DNA of 64,000 nucleotides from Paenibacillus pinisoli (lineage in GTDB: Bacteria; Bacillota; Bacilli; Paenibacillales; Paenibacillaceae): positions 620,001-684,000 of the forward strand of contig NZ_QXQB01000002.1 in assembly GCF_003605435.1 (NCBI RefSeq). Direction: 5' to 3'. Each line of letters opens with the position of its first letter. The stretch's first letter is position 1. Of the stretch, positions 44,451 to 53,793 are shown in pieces. The translations under genes and the position numbers were made by a program. The notes below the pieces were generated by a model. It worked only from the letters and a program-made list of their open reading frames with translations, searched no databases and was not told where the DNA came from.

Positions 44451-45095
44451 ATTTCAGTATTTGCTCGCAGATTAATAGCTTATGTTTTGATTTTTTTATT
44501 TTCATTCTGGTTGACGTCAATCGGCACTCCCATACTTTATGTGTACTTAATCATTATTGCGCTCGCCAGTTCCTTTATTCTCCCATACCTATACTCTCTG
44601 CTGCGGGATACCCGGATCGACCGGCTGGAGAAATTTTTAATACGGCATCACAAAAATCCGAACCTTCATCTCTGTTATTTGATGGCCAACAACCGGACTG
44701 ATGAAGCCGAAGCCCTGTTGGGAAAGCTGATCGCGAAATCTAAAAGCTCTGCACGCACAGCTTTGTACATCGCAATGTGCGCTACTCATCAAAAAAATAC
44801 CGAAGCCCTTAAAAAGGTGCTTCCTGACCTTCCAGCCGGAAAATATCGATCGTATTATGAAGCAACGGTTCATATTATGGAGGGGAATCTGGAGGCAGCC
44901 TACAATTTGATAGAAGCTCTCCCGAAGCCGTGGATGAGAGACAGCTTATTGTCGGAGCTTGAGCTTGCCAAGGGCAATCGGGAAGAAGCAGTCGCATATG
45001 CCCGTCAGGCCTGGCAAGGCTGCAGGGGCGTGCAGCGCTATGTGTCATACAAAAATTACGAGCTCTATCTGCCTGAAGCGCTCGCCAGCGCATAA
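44451..45095 (+). CDS. Two-helix membrane protein with repeat-like cytoplasmic domain; ATT start proposed
   Basis: 214 residues if begun at ATT 44451; 202 if begun at TTG 44487. The only good ribosome site is AAGGAG at 44436-44441, nine bases before the ATT, and no ATG, GTG or TTG in this frame lies between it and 44487. The ATT start adds SVFARRLIAYV, giving basic residues before the first helix. Two helices follow (LIFLFSFWLTSIGTPILYVY, LIIIALASSFILPYLYSLL), then a soluble helical domain with TPR-like spacing (LCYLMANNRTDEAEALLGKL, ALYIAMCATHQKNTEALKKVL, ATVHIMEGNLEAAYNLIEAL, SELELAKGNREEAVAYARQA). TPR-like proteins mediate protein contacts (knowledge). Function unknown. Confidence 0.7.
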   Translation: MSVFARRLIAYVLIFLFSFWLTSIGTPILYVYLIIIALASSFILPYLYSLLRDTRIDRLEKFLIRHHKNPNLHLCYLMANNRTDEAEALLGKLIAKSKSSARTALYIAMCATHQKNTEALKKVLPDLPAGKYRSYYEATVHIMEGNLEAAYNLIEALPKPWMRDSLLSELELAKGNREEAVAYARQAWQGCRGVQRYVSYKNYELYLPEALASA

Positions 45096-45109
45096 TAGAC
45101 AATGACCAA

Positions 45110-45133
45110 CAACCGCCTGCCTGCAGGCGGTTG
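45110..45133. terminator. Hairpin between convergent genes
   Basis: CAACCGCCTGC / GCAGGCGGTTG, an almost unbroken inverted repeat directly between the two convergent stops (45095 and 45137). It probably acts in both directions; TTGCTATT follows on the plus strand. Confidence 0.65.
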
Positions 45134-45136
45134 TTG

Positions 45137-45586
45137 CTATTCGATAGGAATGGCAGGCACTCCCCGCTTCTGCCTCCGGTTCAGCCAGACCCCCAGCGAT
45201 ACCGGCAGGGCGAGATAGAAAGGATAGGCGATCGTCATGGCAATTATGATCAATCCCGTTACAGGAGCAGGGCGGTCGCCCTGGTAAGTCTCGGGGAACA
45301 GCTGTGCGGCCAGAAAAACAAACAAGACAAAATAAGGGATCCATAAGAGTAGCGACCAATAGCTCGACACTCTTCCCTCCAGCCACCTCCATACGATAAA
45401 GGCGCCAAGTATCAGGGATAGCGCCGCTATTCCGATATTGATACGGTCAACGCCGCTGACAACGGCCCCCAGCTCCCACTCCCATATTCTGCTTATGCGA
45501 TACACATTCACCATTAACTCGGAGCTTATGCCAAGCAATGCGCCGAAGATGGCGCTGACCGCATTCAATTTCCAGAAATACTTCAT
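45137..45586 (-). CDS. Small integral membrane protein, function unknown
   Basis: 149 residues, four hydrophobic helices (AVSAIFGALLGISSELMV, INIGIAALSLILGAFIVW, SLLLWIPYFVLFVFLAAQLF, TGLIIIAMTIAYPFYLALPVSLGVW), with a short basic C-terminal tail LNRRQKRG. GAAGGGGGACGCGG precedes ATG 45586. No family recognised. It stands alone. Confidence 0.65.
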   Translation of the reverse strand: MKYFWKLNAVSAIFGALLGISSELMVNVYRISRIWEWELGAVVSGVDRINIGIAALSLILGAFIVWRWLEGRVSSYWSLLLWIPYFVLFVFLAAQLFPETYQGDRPAPVTGLIIIAMTIAYPFYLALPVSLGVWLNRRQKRGVPAIPIE

Positions 45587-45760
45587 CCGCGTCCCCCTTC
45601 ATCTATCCGCCATCTGCAGAAAGCGCAACCCGCGCGCCGTTGAATCTGCCATTGAACTTATACCATTATTCTGCTTACTAATAAAACGCATGAAGGAAAC
45701 AAATGGTTGCTGACACCTTAACTAAACCTGCTCAGCCATTTGTATTGCAGGCCAATAAAA

Positions 45761-45795
45761 AAGGACCGCCCTATCGGGCCGATCCCTCCGTCCTT
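45761..45795 (-). terminator. Terminator of the dinB-like gene
   Basis: Minus-strand stem AAGGAC / GTCCTT with inner GGGATCGGCCCGATAGGG-type pairing, followed by at least six T. It starts nine bases past the stop. Confidence 0.75.
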
Positions 45796-45803
45796 CAATT
45801 ATG

Positions 45804-46331
45804 TTAAATCTCCAGCATAGCGTCTTCGCCGCTCCCGTTCGAACGCGAGCGCGCTTCCTCAATCCCTCTCTGGTGATGCGCATCGTGATCGATAAATTCC
45901 TCCGTAATGTATATGACGGAATACGGAGTTCCCGTGTGAGGGCAGACGGCAGTTCCGTTAGCCGTAACGGGACGCTCCAGCGCTTCTTCCCCAATGCTCT
46001 CAAGCAGTCTGCATAATTCCAGGCGAGTTAAGCGGAATTGTTCAATCAGTTCGGGCTTCGTAACGCCTGATCGGGCATAAGCATAGGCTCGTGCATTAAA
46101 AGAATCAAATGCCGGAAAAACAATCGCCTGCTTCTGCAATGCATCCGGCACCGCCGTCTCTATCAAATAACGATCCCACTGAGTCAAATGAGCGATTATA
46201 CCGGCAATAGAAGCCTTGCCCTCGGCAATAGGCCCGGACCATTCTTGTTCCGGCATATCACAGAGCCCGTCCACCCAGTCCGTAAGGCTGGCAAAACGAT
46301 CAATAATGGCTTGATTACAGCTTGAAAGCAT
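45804..46331 (-). CDS. DinB-superfamily protein
   Basis: 175 residues forming a four-helix bundle. Metal-type histidines appear in IIAHLTQWDRYLIE and HDAHHQRGIEEA, the two usual DinB/YfiT positions. Such proteins include bacillithiol S-transferases and related metal-dependent enzymes (knowledge); the substrate here is unknown. Start ATG 46331 (MLSSCNQAII) has GGAGG seven bases upstream; the open frame before it has no ribosome site. The PHTGTPYSVIYITEEFIDHDAHH segment is typical of the maleylpyruvate-isomerase-like branch. Confidence 0.8.
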   Translation of the reverse strand: MLSSCNQAIIDRFASLTDWVDGLCDMPEQEWSGPIAEGKASIAGIIAHLTQWDRYLIETAVPDALQKQAIVFPAFDSFNARAYAYARSGVTKPELIEQFRLTRLELCRLLESIGEEALERPVTANGTAVCPHTGTPYSVIYITEEFIDHDAHHQRGIEEARSRSNGSGEDAMLEI

Positions 46332-46568
46332 CCCATCTCCTCCTGCATCCATTGATATATCCAGTATAATATAAGAACGTATGTTTGTAAAAGTGAGTCC
46401 ATCACCATTTTTCAATTTATAAAGAAATGTACAGCTTCCAATAAGCAAAAATAATTGGCCTGCTCGCGCTGCACATGTTACGTTCTAATAACCAAGTATA
46501 ACCATTTCTATAATAAGAAATTGGAGGGATTCTCCTTATTGCTATCCCGCATTAGCCAGCCATACAGA

Positions 46569-46607
46569 AAAGGCAGCATCTCCGCACTAATGCGGAGCGC
46601 TGCCTTT
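46569..46607. terminator. Hairpin terminator of the threonine-aldolase-like gene
   Basis: Stem AAAGGCAGC / GCTGCCTTT plus inner CTCCGCA / TGCGGAG. Followed on the minus strand by TTCTGTATG and on the plus strand by CTTGTATC. Confidence 0.75.
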
Positions 46608-46637
46608 CTTGTATCAGCCTATGCTGCTGTAGCGTCA

Positions 46638-47741
46638 CTATTTGCCGCCAGTTTCATCCTCCAGACATTCTTTCAATAACCGGAAAGCTTCCTCCAGCTT
46701 GGCTTTAGGAGCATCAGCGTAACGGTCTCCCATGCTCACTTCGAAATAAACACCGCCAGCTTTATGCTCCCTAACCGTGCTGCACAAGCCGACTCCGGTC
46801 TCATCAGCTACGCGGATGAAGGCCGACTCCAGCTGCGCCTTCTCCAAGTCTGAATGAACATGGAACATGTTCGACACGGGCACCTCAGGCCTTACATGCA
46901 GCGCGCCGCATGCGCGATAGTACCCCGCCAGCTCGACAGCATCCCGGTAATACTGCTCCATGCGCTGCAAGCGTTGATCCATATAATAATCAGCGGCAAC
47001 TATGTACGGGTATAAGCTGATCAGGTCGCCGCCATGCCTTCTCTTCCATACTTTCGACTGCTTGGTGAAGCTTTTCTCCCCAGCCAGCACTGCGCCCGCA
47101 ATCCCGCCAATTCCTTTGTAGACCGAGATATATACGCTGTCGAATAACGCGCATACTTCCGCGGCGGACTTGCCGTAGTAAGGCAGCACTTCAAATAGCC
47201 GGGCGCCGTCCAAATGCAGCTTGATGCCTCTCTGCCTGCAGTAAGCCGACATCGCTTCAAGCTCCCCGTATTCCGGCAATTGTCCGCCGATCTCCCGCTG
47301 CGGCAGCTCCAGCAGCACGGCTGAGACATCGCCAGGCAGTCCATGCAGATCGCGCAGCAACACCGGCCGATTCTCATCCGCCAGCAGCAGCGGCTCCAGA
47401 TGATGAAGCTCCTTCAGGCCGTCCTCCTCGTGGATTTCCAGATGGCTGAGCGGATGGTACGCGATCTTCTTCGAACCCTTCTCATCGCTCCATATCCTTA
47501 GCGCAATCTGCTGCGCCATCGTCCCGCTCGGGAAAAATACCGCCGCTTCCTTCCCCAGCAGCTTGGCCATCCGTTCCTGATATCGTTCGATCACCCTGCC
47601 CGAGCCATACATATCGCTGCTTAGCGAATCTTCTACATTGGCGAACGCTTCTTTCAAAACCTGCGCATTCCGCTTCCCGTGGCCGATTAGCGGATATGCC
47701 GTACCATTGTATGCCTCCATTAATGTCTGCGATTTTGTCAT
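46638..47741 (-). CDS. PLP-dependent beta-eliminating lyase, threonine aldolase-like
   Basis: 367 residues. The PLP fold-type I landmarks are in order: VFFPSGTMAQQIALR (phosphate contact), LHLDGARLFE with the cofactor Asp, and VYISVYKGIGGIAGA with the Schiff-base Lys. This is the low-specificity L-threonine aldolase / beta-eliminating lyase family, which cleaves threonine to glycine and acetaldehyde (knowledge). Substrate preference cannot be decided by reading. AAGGA lies about nine bases before ATG 47741. It is a single-gene unit with its own terminator. Confidence 0.88.
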   Translation of the reverse strand: MTKSQTLMEAYNGTAYPLIGHGKRNAQVLKEAFANVEDSLSSDMYGSGRVIERYQERMAKLLGKEAAVFFPSGTMAQQIALRIWSDEKGSKKIAYHPLSHLEIHEEDGLKELHHLEPLLLADENRPVLLRDLHGLPGDVSAVLLELPQREIGGQLPEYGELEAMSAYCRQRGIKLHLDGARLFEVLPYYGKSAAEVCALFDSVYISVYKGIGGIAGAVLAGEKSFTKQSKVWKRRHGGDLISLYPYIVAADYYMDQRLQRMEQYYRDAVELAGYYRACGALHVRPEVPVSNMFHVHSDLEKAQLESAFIRVADETGVGLCSTVREHKAGGVYFEVSMGDRYADAPKAKLEEAFRLLKECLEDETGGK

Positions 47742-47810
47742 AGGCCCTATCCTTCTTTCGCTCTTAATATGCTTGTATCAAAGCAACCCTGTATGACAGA
47801 GTAAATTCCG

Positions 47811-48209
47811 CTAACGATGCCCTGCCCGCCTCTGGATCACGCGGTCCGCTCCATACACCAACAAGATTCCCGCCGCATAGCGGACCAAGTCAATGAATAG
47901 AAAACCGCTGCCCAGCACGAGGCTTCCAAACCGCGTTTCCCTTATTGCACGAATCCATTCTGCCTGATAAAGCTGGCTCGTCTCGATTGCAAAGCAGAAG
48001 AGCATGCTGCAGGCCAGCGCCCCTCCAAGCGGCTTGTGCGAAGCCAGGAAGCGGAAGCCGCTATAAATCATAGCCGCCCATATCGCATCGCCCCCATGAA
48101 ACGCAACGAATTCCGGCAAATAGCCGCCCCACTGCCTAGTTGCCAATCCGGCGGCAATCAGAAGTATCGTCACGATGGCGTATGCCATTCTTGCTTTCAG
48201 CCTGCCCAT
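47811..48209 (-). CDS. DUF2809-like membrane protein
   Basis: 132 residues, four hydrophobic helices. GLATRQWGGYLPEFVAFHGGDAIWAAMIYSGFRFL matches the conserved front part of DUF2809 proteins (family knowledge), followed by FCFAIETSQLYQAEWI and FGSLVLGSGFLFIDLVRYAAG. Start ATG 48209 has AGGGGG six bases upstream; another ATG lies six bases earlier within that site. Function unknown; members are small membrane proteins of Firmicutes and Bacteroidetes. It lies 70 bases upstream of the aldolase gene on the same strand. Confidence 0.75.
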   Translation of the reverse strand: MGRLKARMAYAIVTILLIAAGLATRQWGGYLPEFVAFHGGDAIWAAMIYSGFRFLASHKPLGGALACSMLFCFAIETSQLYQAEWIRAIRETRFGSLVLGSGFLFIDLVRYAAGILLVYGADRVIQRRAGHR

Positions 48210-48459
48210 CGGCATCCCCCTATCTACTGTGACGGCATGGATGGTTCGAGCTCCATTCTCTTCAAAAAACAAGACATATCTTATCGTTTTCCGCAGATGC
48301 GTGGCCTACATTTAGTATACAACTCCGCCGGATGCAGCGAAAGCTGTACAGTCTGGCATAGCGCTGTGAGAACACTTTAACGAGATCTTTCGATTATAGG
48401 CGCCCTGTATCCGACATCCCACACCCTCGATATTCCTGTGAGCTCTATTGAACACAAAA

Positions 48460-48480
48460 GACCGCCCCTTCCAGGCGGCC
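48460..48480 (-). terminator. Terminator of the methyltransferase gene
   Basis: Minus-strand stem GGCCGCC / GGCGGTC with a 7-base loop followed by TTTTG, 13 bases past the methyltransferase stop. The 250 bases from here to the DUF2809 gene show no further gene; a promoter for that gene is expected there. Confidence 0.7.
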
Positions 48481-48492
48481 CTCCTTGTTCAC

Positions 48493-49227
48493 TTATGCCT
48501 TCACTGCAGCGATAAGCAGAAAGATCGGCCTGCGGGCCTCATCCTTCATCTCAGGATACTGCAGCAGCGCCTCCTCTGTCGGCTGCGGCTCCGCTACTTT
48601 CGTAATGATAAAGCCCGCATCGATCAAATTGTTCATATATGTGGAGACGGTGCGGTGATACTTCACGACATCATGCCCCAAAAATCTGGCTTCCCGCAGC
48701 CCCTCGTCCTGATAGCCGTCAACCGGCCAGTGCAGCCGTTCCCCGCCTGGCCCATAATGCCAATCCTGCTCGGCGCGAGCCGTAAAAACAGGATGCTCAG
48801 CCGAGAAGACGAATGCTCCGCCCTGCGCAAGACTTTGGTGCACCTTGCGGCATGTCAGCTCGAACGACTCCACGTAATGAAGCGCAAGAGAGCTTAGAAT
48901 GACATCGAACTGTCCTTCTTGAAAGTCAAAATCCTCAATCGCGAGCCGGCGGTATTCAATGCCGGAATCGTCGGTCAGCTCTCTGGCGCGCGCCAGCATA
49001 TTATCCGACAAGTCGACGCCAATGACGCTGCTTGCCCCCATCTCCCTGGCATACCGGCAATGCCACCCGTATCCGCAGCCGAGGTCCAGCACCCTTTTCC
49101 CCTGCAGATCAGGCAGCATCCTCCGCAGCACAGGCCATTCCCCAGCCGCATCCAGACCGCCTGTCGAACGCGCCATTTGGCTATATTGGTCAAAAAAACC
49201 TTGATCATCATATTTGTTCTGTTTCAT
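48493..49227 (-). CDS. SAM-dependent class I methyltransferase
   Basis: 244 residues. The SAM-binding motif I is VLDLGCGYGWHCRYAREMG, motif II VIGVDLSDNMLARAREL, and later FDVILSSLALHYVESFE and QGGAFVFSAEHPVF. Opening KQNKYDDQGFFDQYSQMARS is typical of small-molecule methyltransferases of the UbiE/Tam group. The acceptor is unknown. Start ATG 49227 is preferred over an ATG 33 bases earlier. Monocistronic. Confidence 0.87.
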   Translation of the reverse strand: MKQNKYDDQGFFDQYSQMARSTGGLDAAGEWPVLRRMLPDLQGKRVLDLGCGYGWHCRYAREMGASSVIGVDLSDNMLARARELTDDSGIEYRRLAIEDFDFQEGQFDVILSSLALHYVESFELTCRKVHQSLAQGGAFVFSAEHPVFTARAEQDWHYGPGGERLHWPVDGYQDEGLREARFLGHDVVKYHRTVSTYMNNLIDAGFIITKVAEPQPTEEALLQYPEMKDEARRPIFLLIAAVKA

Positions 49228-49343
49228 GCCTCGCGTCCCTCTCTGTTCGTTCAATATCAATATAGCTCACATATCCTTACTCTATCATTCCCAGCTCATG
49301 CAATGGCGGGTATTATTCGGTTTAAAAAGATTAGTTGGCTCGT

Positions 49344-49931
49344 CTACGAATATTCTGCGCCGCGAACCTTCGCAAAGATGCGCGTATGGCTTAACATGCC
49401 ATACGCATCGCACTTGTCATTGCGAAGAGTGCCCTCCAGCGTGAATCCAAGCCGTTCCGCGATGCGAATGCTTCTGTCATTACGCGAGTCCACGCGAATT
49501 TCGATCCGGTTAGCCTGCAGCTCCTGGATGGCAAATTCGGTAATGCGATCCACCGCTTCCGTCATATAGCCTTTTCCGCAATGCTCTGTACTCAGCCAAT
49601 AACCAATCTCGAATTTTCTGGCCTGCCAGTCGATCCGGTGAAGCCCGCTGCTTCCGATGAATTCGCCAGTCTCCTTGTGGATCACATACATTCTAAGGTC
49701 AGAGCGCTCCAAATAATGAATTCGTCCTTGCCGCGAGATGACTTCGGATTGCTCCTCTGTCGGCACTGTTCGCGCCCAAGGCATCCATGGACGCAGCTCG
49801 CCGATGCTCGCGCTCACGGCCGCGTTCACCATAGGACCGTCATCAAGCAGCGGTGCCCGAATGATAAGCCGTTCGCTCTCGAAACGCTCGGGAATAGAAA
49901 GTAGAATCGGATTGGTCGATTTCATATCCAT
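49344..49931 (-). CDS. GNAT-family N-acetyltransferase, RimJ/RimL type
   Basis: 195 residues. FESERLIIRAPLLDD at the start, GSSGLHRIDWQARKFEIGYWLSTEHCGKGYMTEAV (acetyl-CoA loop with GKGYMTEA) and RIEIRVDSRNDRSIRIAERLGFTLEGTLRND are the RimJ/RimL hallmarks. It probably acetylates a protein N-terminus or small amine. AGGGGG lies seven bases before ATG 49931. The 250 bases to the next terminator contain short open frames on both strands but nothing convincing. Confidence 0.87.
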   Translation of the reverse strand: MDMKSTNPILLSIPERFESERLIIRAPLLDDGPMVNAAVSASIGELRPWMPWARTVPTEEQSEVISRQGRIHYLERSDLRMYVIHKETGEFIGSSGLHRIDWQARKFEIGYWLSTEHCGKGYMTEAVDRITEFAIQELQANRIEIRVDSRNDRSIRIAERLGFTLEGTLRNDKCDAYGMLSHTRIFAKVRGAEYS

Positions 49932-50180
49932 GAAAAAGCCCCCTAGTTAGAAGAATTCCAACTACTATAGCGCAAGTGTCTTGGGCTTTCAAGGCTGAAT
50001 GCTAGAATAGACCATGGCGATAATGGCAACCTGCGCAAGAAATGTTCTTCCGATCGCTGTTGTACCCAGATCCCTTGATAATATTAAAAGGAGGGGATCC
50101 GGGTACAAAGGCGAACCCTTACGCTTCTCCAGAACATATCTTGCTCCGTTTGTCTTCGCCATGGACATAGCAAAAAACAC

Positions 50181-50224
50181 AAAATGGCGGCGCTCAGGAA
50201 TTTAATCCCGGACACCGCCATTTT
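50181..50224 (-). terminator. Terminator of the SLH protein gene
   Basis: Perfect 10-bp stem AAAATGGCGG / CCGCCATTTT around a 24-base loop. On the minus strand it is followed by GTGTTTTTTG, nine bases past the SLH gene stop. Confidence 0.75.
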
Positions 50225-50232
50225 TTAAGTTT

Positions 50233-53200
50233 CTATTCCTTCACGAAGAACGATACGATCTTCGCAATTTCGGCTCTTGTAATTGTCGCCTGCGGATTCA
50301 GCTTGCCGCTCGCATTGCCCTCCAGCACGCCGGCTTGCGTCAGCGCGTTGACCGCTTCTACAGCCCACGGCGATACATCCGCCTGATCGGCATAGTTTGC
50401 GCTATTTCCAGCCGATGTATCGAGCTTATCCTTCAGTGCGCGATACAGCAGGACAAATGCTTCCTCGCGCTTAATTTCGCTGCTTGGGCGGAAGCTTCCA
50501 TCCGGGAAGCCGGATATAATGCCGGCTGCGCTCAGATTGCTCACGTCCGCGCTGTACCAAGCTTGCATAGGCACATCATCGAATGCTGCCTGCGTTTGAT
50601 TCGGCTTCAGCCCTAGCAGCCTGTTCAACACAGCCGCATATTCCGCTCTGGTCATCTTCTGATCCGGCTGGAAGCTGCCATCCGGCTTGCCCAGCAGAAT
50701 GCCTGCCTTCGCGAGCTTATCGATGACATTCTTCGCCCAGTGCCCGCTCACATCCGTGAAGACAGGCGACTCTGGCGTCGGTTCAGGAGTCGGCACCGGC
50801 TTCTCCGGCTCTGGTGTAGGCTCCGGAGTCGGTTCCGGGCTTGGCGTGCTTCCGCCGCCACCGCTGGAAGCTACCGTCACGACCGCTTCCGCGCTGCCGT
50901 ATCCGTCGGCGCTGATCGCAGTAATAACCGCTTTGCCTGCACGCAGAGGACGAATCGTGCCATTCTCATCTACCTTTGCTACCGTCTCATCTGAACTGGA
51001 CCATGTGACAGTTGCCTCGCCTTCTGCCATTGGCTCAACCTCAGCGTTCAGCTTAAGCGATGCCCCGCCTGCTGTTAACGATACGGCCTTGCGGTCCAAT
51101 GTTACCTTTGTCACTTCCAGCTGGAATATGCCTACTTTGCCGCCAACCTCAAATGCTACAAGCAGCAGCGGCAGTCCTGTAGGGCTTATGGAGGCCGGAA
51201 TAAACTCAAGGCCTTCCGGTCCGGTATCCGTATCCAGGTTCACTTTGCCGTTCGCATCCAGGAATACGCGGGAATTCGTATAGTTCACAAAGGACGGTGC
51301 TTCAGGATTGGTTACATCGTACGTCATGAAACCGCCGACGCGCTCCAGTCCGACAAAAGCCATTACCCGGTTGCCGACGATGCCTGTTTTAATGTCCTCC
51401 GGCTCAGGTCCTTTTTTCGTGCTGCGATCGTCCATTGTAATCTTGCTGTTGCTGACGTTAAAGAAGTCAGGCAGTCTCTGGCCTGTAATCGTCTCAAAAT
51501 CGCTGCCGCTGTCATACACCAGCTCCATCGTATCGGCATTCCAGATTGAGAAGGAACGGCCGCCGTACATATAGATGCCGTCATGGCCCATATCCGAGAC
51601 TGCTTCCACACTGTCATATTTGGTCGTGCCATTCAGGAATTGATATGCGTCAGAATCGGGGCTCAGAGAGCCCTTCATCGCTCCGATCGTGCTGGCATTC
51701 GTACGGCCCGGCCACTCCGTCGCATCGCCTTCGTTCGCCGTGAACAGGTACGTCTGTCCGTTAATCGTATGGGACGCAATACCGTCAGGCATGTAGATGC
51801 CATGGAAAGGGGCGTTCTCCAGCAGAATCTTGCCGTCGCGCTGCAGATCCAGCGCATTCGCCGCATCGTTGAAATCTTTGAAGCCCAGACCCTTCACTGC
51901 ATCTACTTTTTTGCCCGCAATATCGATAACGGCAATCGCATTATTTTCTTGCAGGGCTACGTAGGCCTTCTTGTTGTCCTTCGACAGCGCGATATATTCC
52001 GGCTCCAGATCGAAGTATGCGTCCTCCTTCGTCCCTTTGCCCTTGATGCGGCCGTCAAGAGGGTCTGCCGCTCCGCGGATATGGACCAGATCGTCGATTA
52101 CCGACGGATCATTGAAGTACACCTGCGTCGATTGGCCCGTTCTCGTATCGACAACTGTCACACTGCCCGGAGGATCTTCCGTGCCCAGACGAGGCTCTGC
52201 CTCATCAGCCGTCAGCACATACCGCCCGTCCGGCGTCGATTTGATCATATCCGGCTGAATGCCGGCGGCATATTCCGCGATCAGCTTGCCGTCATAGTCC
52301 AGCGCAAGAATTTTCCCTTTCTTATGCGGATCGGCTTCCTGCACCGCAACATAAATACGTTTATTCGCAGTATTGATATCAACACTCGTCAAATCTCCGA
52401 ATGCAAAGCCGTTCTTCTCGGCCAATTCCTTCACCAATACACTTTTTTCCTTTTTAAGAGCACCGGTTGCATTGCCCAAGTTGACAATATCCAGGCTTGG
52501 CGGATTCGCCGCGCCGTTAACCAGGTAGAAGCGTCCATTGTCGCTATTGAACTTGACGATTTCCGCTACGCCGCCATCTGCATTGAATTGCCCGACAGCA
52601 TATTCGCCGATTTTCGTAATCTCGAATTGGTCCTCGATCGAAGCGCGATACGGTTGAACGTTCAGCGTAAGCTCTTTCGCAACTTGGGCAGCCGGAGTCT
52701 GGCTATCTTTAACTGTGACCGTGACGGCATAGCTGCCTGCTGTCTTGGCATCTCCGCTAATCACGCCTTCGGCTGTAATCGCCAGGCCTTCCGGCAATCC
52801 TGAAGCTTCAAAGGTGTAAGGGGCTACGCCGCCTGCCGCCTTCAACGTTGCGGTATAAGGCTGTCCGTCAAACGCTGTTGGAAGGGAGACCGTCTCCCAT
52901 ACAAGCGGATCAGGCATATTCGCCCAGTCGCCATCCGAGCCGTCGCGCGGACTAATTGCCGCCAGCTCAGCACCGACAGCCGTCTCGTAATCCACTTGTT
53001 TAAAATCCGTTTTGTTGTTGTCCGAATCCTTGAAGTCGACACGGCGCACTGCTTTTTTCTTGGAAGTGCCTTCCGCAGAACCAGTTGGATAATCCGTTTC
53101 ATAGCCGTCGATCGTGCTGCCTTTGTCGTTGCTCGCCGTGCCCAGCATGTCCACATAGCCCTCAGGCTTCGACTCGAACGGATTCACGTCCAGCGTATTG

Positions 53201-53712
53201 TCCAACTGCTGTTGGTTGCTCATCAGTACAACCTTCAACCCTTTATTATTAATATAGCGGTCCCATTCCTGATCGCCCTTGTCCGTGAGATCAAGCTTCG
53301 GACTTGCGGAGCCGGTCGGCTTTCCTTTTACCAGATAAGATGATTTCGCCTTAATGACGCCTGTCAGGTCAAGCTTCTCCCAGCCCAGTGTCGGTCCCGT
53401 CTGTGCGTTGGTGCCACGATCGGCATATTGAAGCGACCAGCCGGACAGATCGACATCCTCGTCAGTAGGGTTGAACAATTCAATAAAGCCATGCGAAACA
53501 AGCACGCCTGTGTCGTCTGCAAGGCCCGCTCCATACACTTGATTAATAATGACATGGGGCACTTCCAAATTATACAGGTTGCCCGCCGCATATGGCGTAC
53601 CCGGAATCGGGCTTGCAATCGGCTCTGCCGATGCCGCTCCCGCCATAATGGAGCCTACTGTCATTTGCGCTGCCAGTGCGAAGGTCAATACTCTCTTCGT
53701 CGTTCTTTTCAC
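50233..53712 (-). CDS. Large S-layer-anchored choice-of-anchor-I beta-propeller protein
   Basis: 1159 residues, surface-exposed. Signal peptide (1-29, ASA); a lamin-tail-type domain about 50-165 (VIINQVYGAGLADDTG, GFIELFNPTDEDVDLSGWSLQYADR); a putative Ig domain about 270-355 (LPTAFDGQPYTATLKAAGGV); a choice-of-anchor-I propeller about 360-880 (GGVAEIVKFNSDNGRFYLVNG, YLFTANEGDATEWPGR, SDMGHDGIYMYGGRSFSIWN); a bacterial Ig-like domain about 885-965 (VTWSSSDETVAKVDENG); a Pro/Glu/Thr linker; and three SLH repeats from about 990 (FTDVSGHWAKNVIDKLAKAGIL, WYSADVSNLSAAGIISGFPDG, SPWAVEAVNALTQAGVLEG). SLH repeats bind pyruvylated wall polymer (knowledge). Such propellers are often labelled phosphatase or phytase-like; activity is not shown here. 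GTG start, AGGAG ten bases upstream. Confidence 0.9.
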   Translation of the reverse strand: MKRTTKRVLTFALAAQMTVGSIMAGAASAEPIASPIPGTPYAAGNLYNLEVPHVIINQVYGAGLADDTGVLVSHGFIELFNPTDEDVDLSGWSLQYADRGTNAQTGPTLGWEKLDLTGVIKAKSSYLVKGKPTGSASPKLDLTDKGDQEWDRYINNKGLKVVLMSNQQQLDNTLDVNPFESKPEGYVDMLGTASNDKGSTIDGYETDYPTGSAEGTSKKKAVRRVDFKDSDNNKTDFKQVDYETAVGAELAAISPRDGSDGDWANMPDPLVWETVSLPTAFDGQPYTATLKAAGGVAPYTFEASGLPEGLAITAEGVISGDAKTAGSYAVTVTVKDSQTPAAQVAKELTLNVQPYRASIEDQFEITKIGEYAVGQFNADGGVAEIVKFNSDNGRFYLVNGAANPPSLDIVNLGNATGALKKEKSVLVKELAEKNGFAFGDLTSVDINTANKRIYVAVQEADPHKKGKILALDYDGKLIAEYAAGIQPDMIKSTPDGRYVLTADEAEPRLGTEDPPGSVTVVDTRTGQSTQVYFNDPSVIDDLVHIRGAADPLDGRIKGKGTKEDAYFDLEPEYIALSKDNKKAYVALQENNAIAVIDIAGKKVDAVKGLGFKDFNDAANALDLQRDGKILLENAPFHGIYMPDGIASHTINGQTYLFTANEGDATEWPGRTNASTIGAMKGSLSPDSDAYQFLNGTTKYDSVEAVSDMGHDGIYMYGGRSFSIWNADTMELVYDSGSDFETITGQRLPDFFNVSNSKITMDDRSTKKGPEPEDIKTGIVGNRVMAFVGLERVGGFMTYDVTNPEAPSFVNYTNSRVFLDANGKVNLDTDTGPEGLEFIPASISPTGLPLLLVAFEVGGKVGIFQLEVTKVTLDRKAVSLTAGGASLKLNAEVEPMAEGEATVTWSSSDETVAKVDENGTIRPLRAGKAVITAISADGYGSAEAVVTVASSGGGGSTPSPEPTPEPTPEPEKPVPTPEPTPESPVFTDVSGHWAKNVIDKLAKAGILLGKPDGSFQPDQKMTRAEYAAVLNRLLGLKPNQTQAAFDDVPMQAWYSADVSNLSAAGIISGFPDGSFRPSSEIKREEAFVLLYRALKDKLDTSAGNSANYADQADVSPWAVEAVNALTQAGVLEGNASGKLNPQATITRAEIAKIVSFFVKE

Positions 53713-53793
53713 TCTGCAATCACTCCTAGCTAACGTTATTATCCATAAGTCTAAGGAGCAACTATTTGTCCATTGTTATCGATTTCATTAAAC

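Noticed and set aside
49989..50205. Short open frames on both strands between the acetyltransferase and SLH genes
   Set aside because: Neither has a convincing ribosome site plus sensible product, and the plus-strand one runs into the SLH terminator.
51583..52803. 406-codon plus-strand open frame opposite the SLH protein
   Set aside because: Shadow of the minus-strand propeller gene; Arg/Ile/Cys-rich and without recognisable features.
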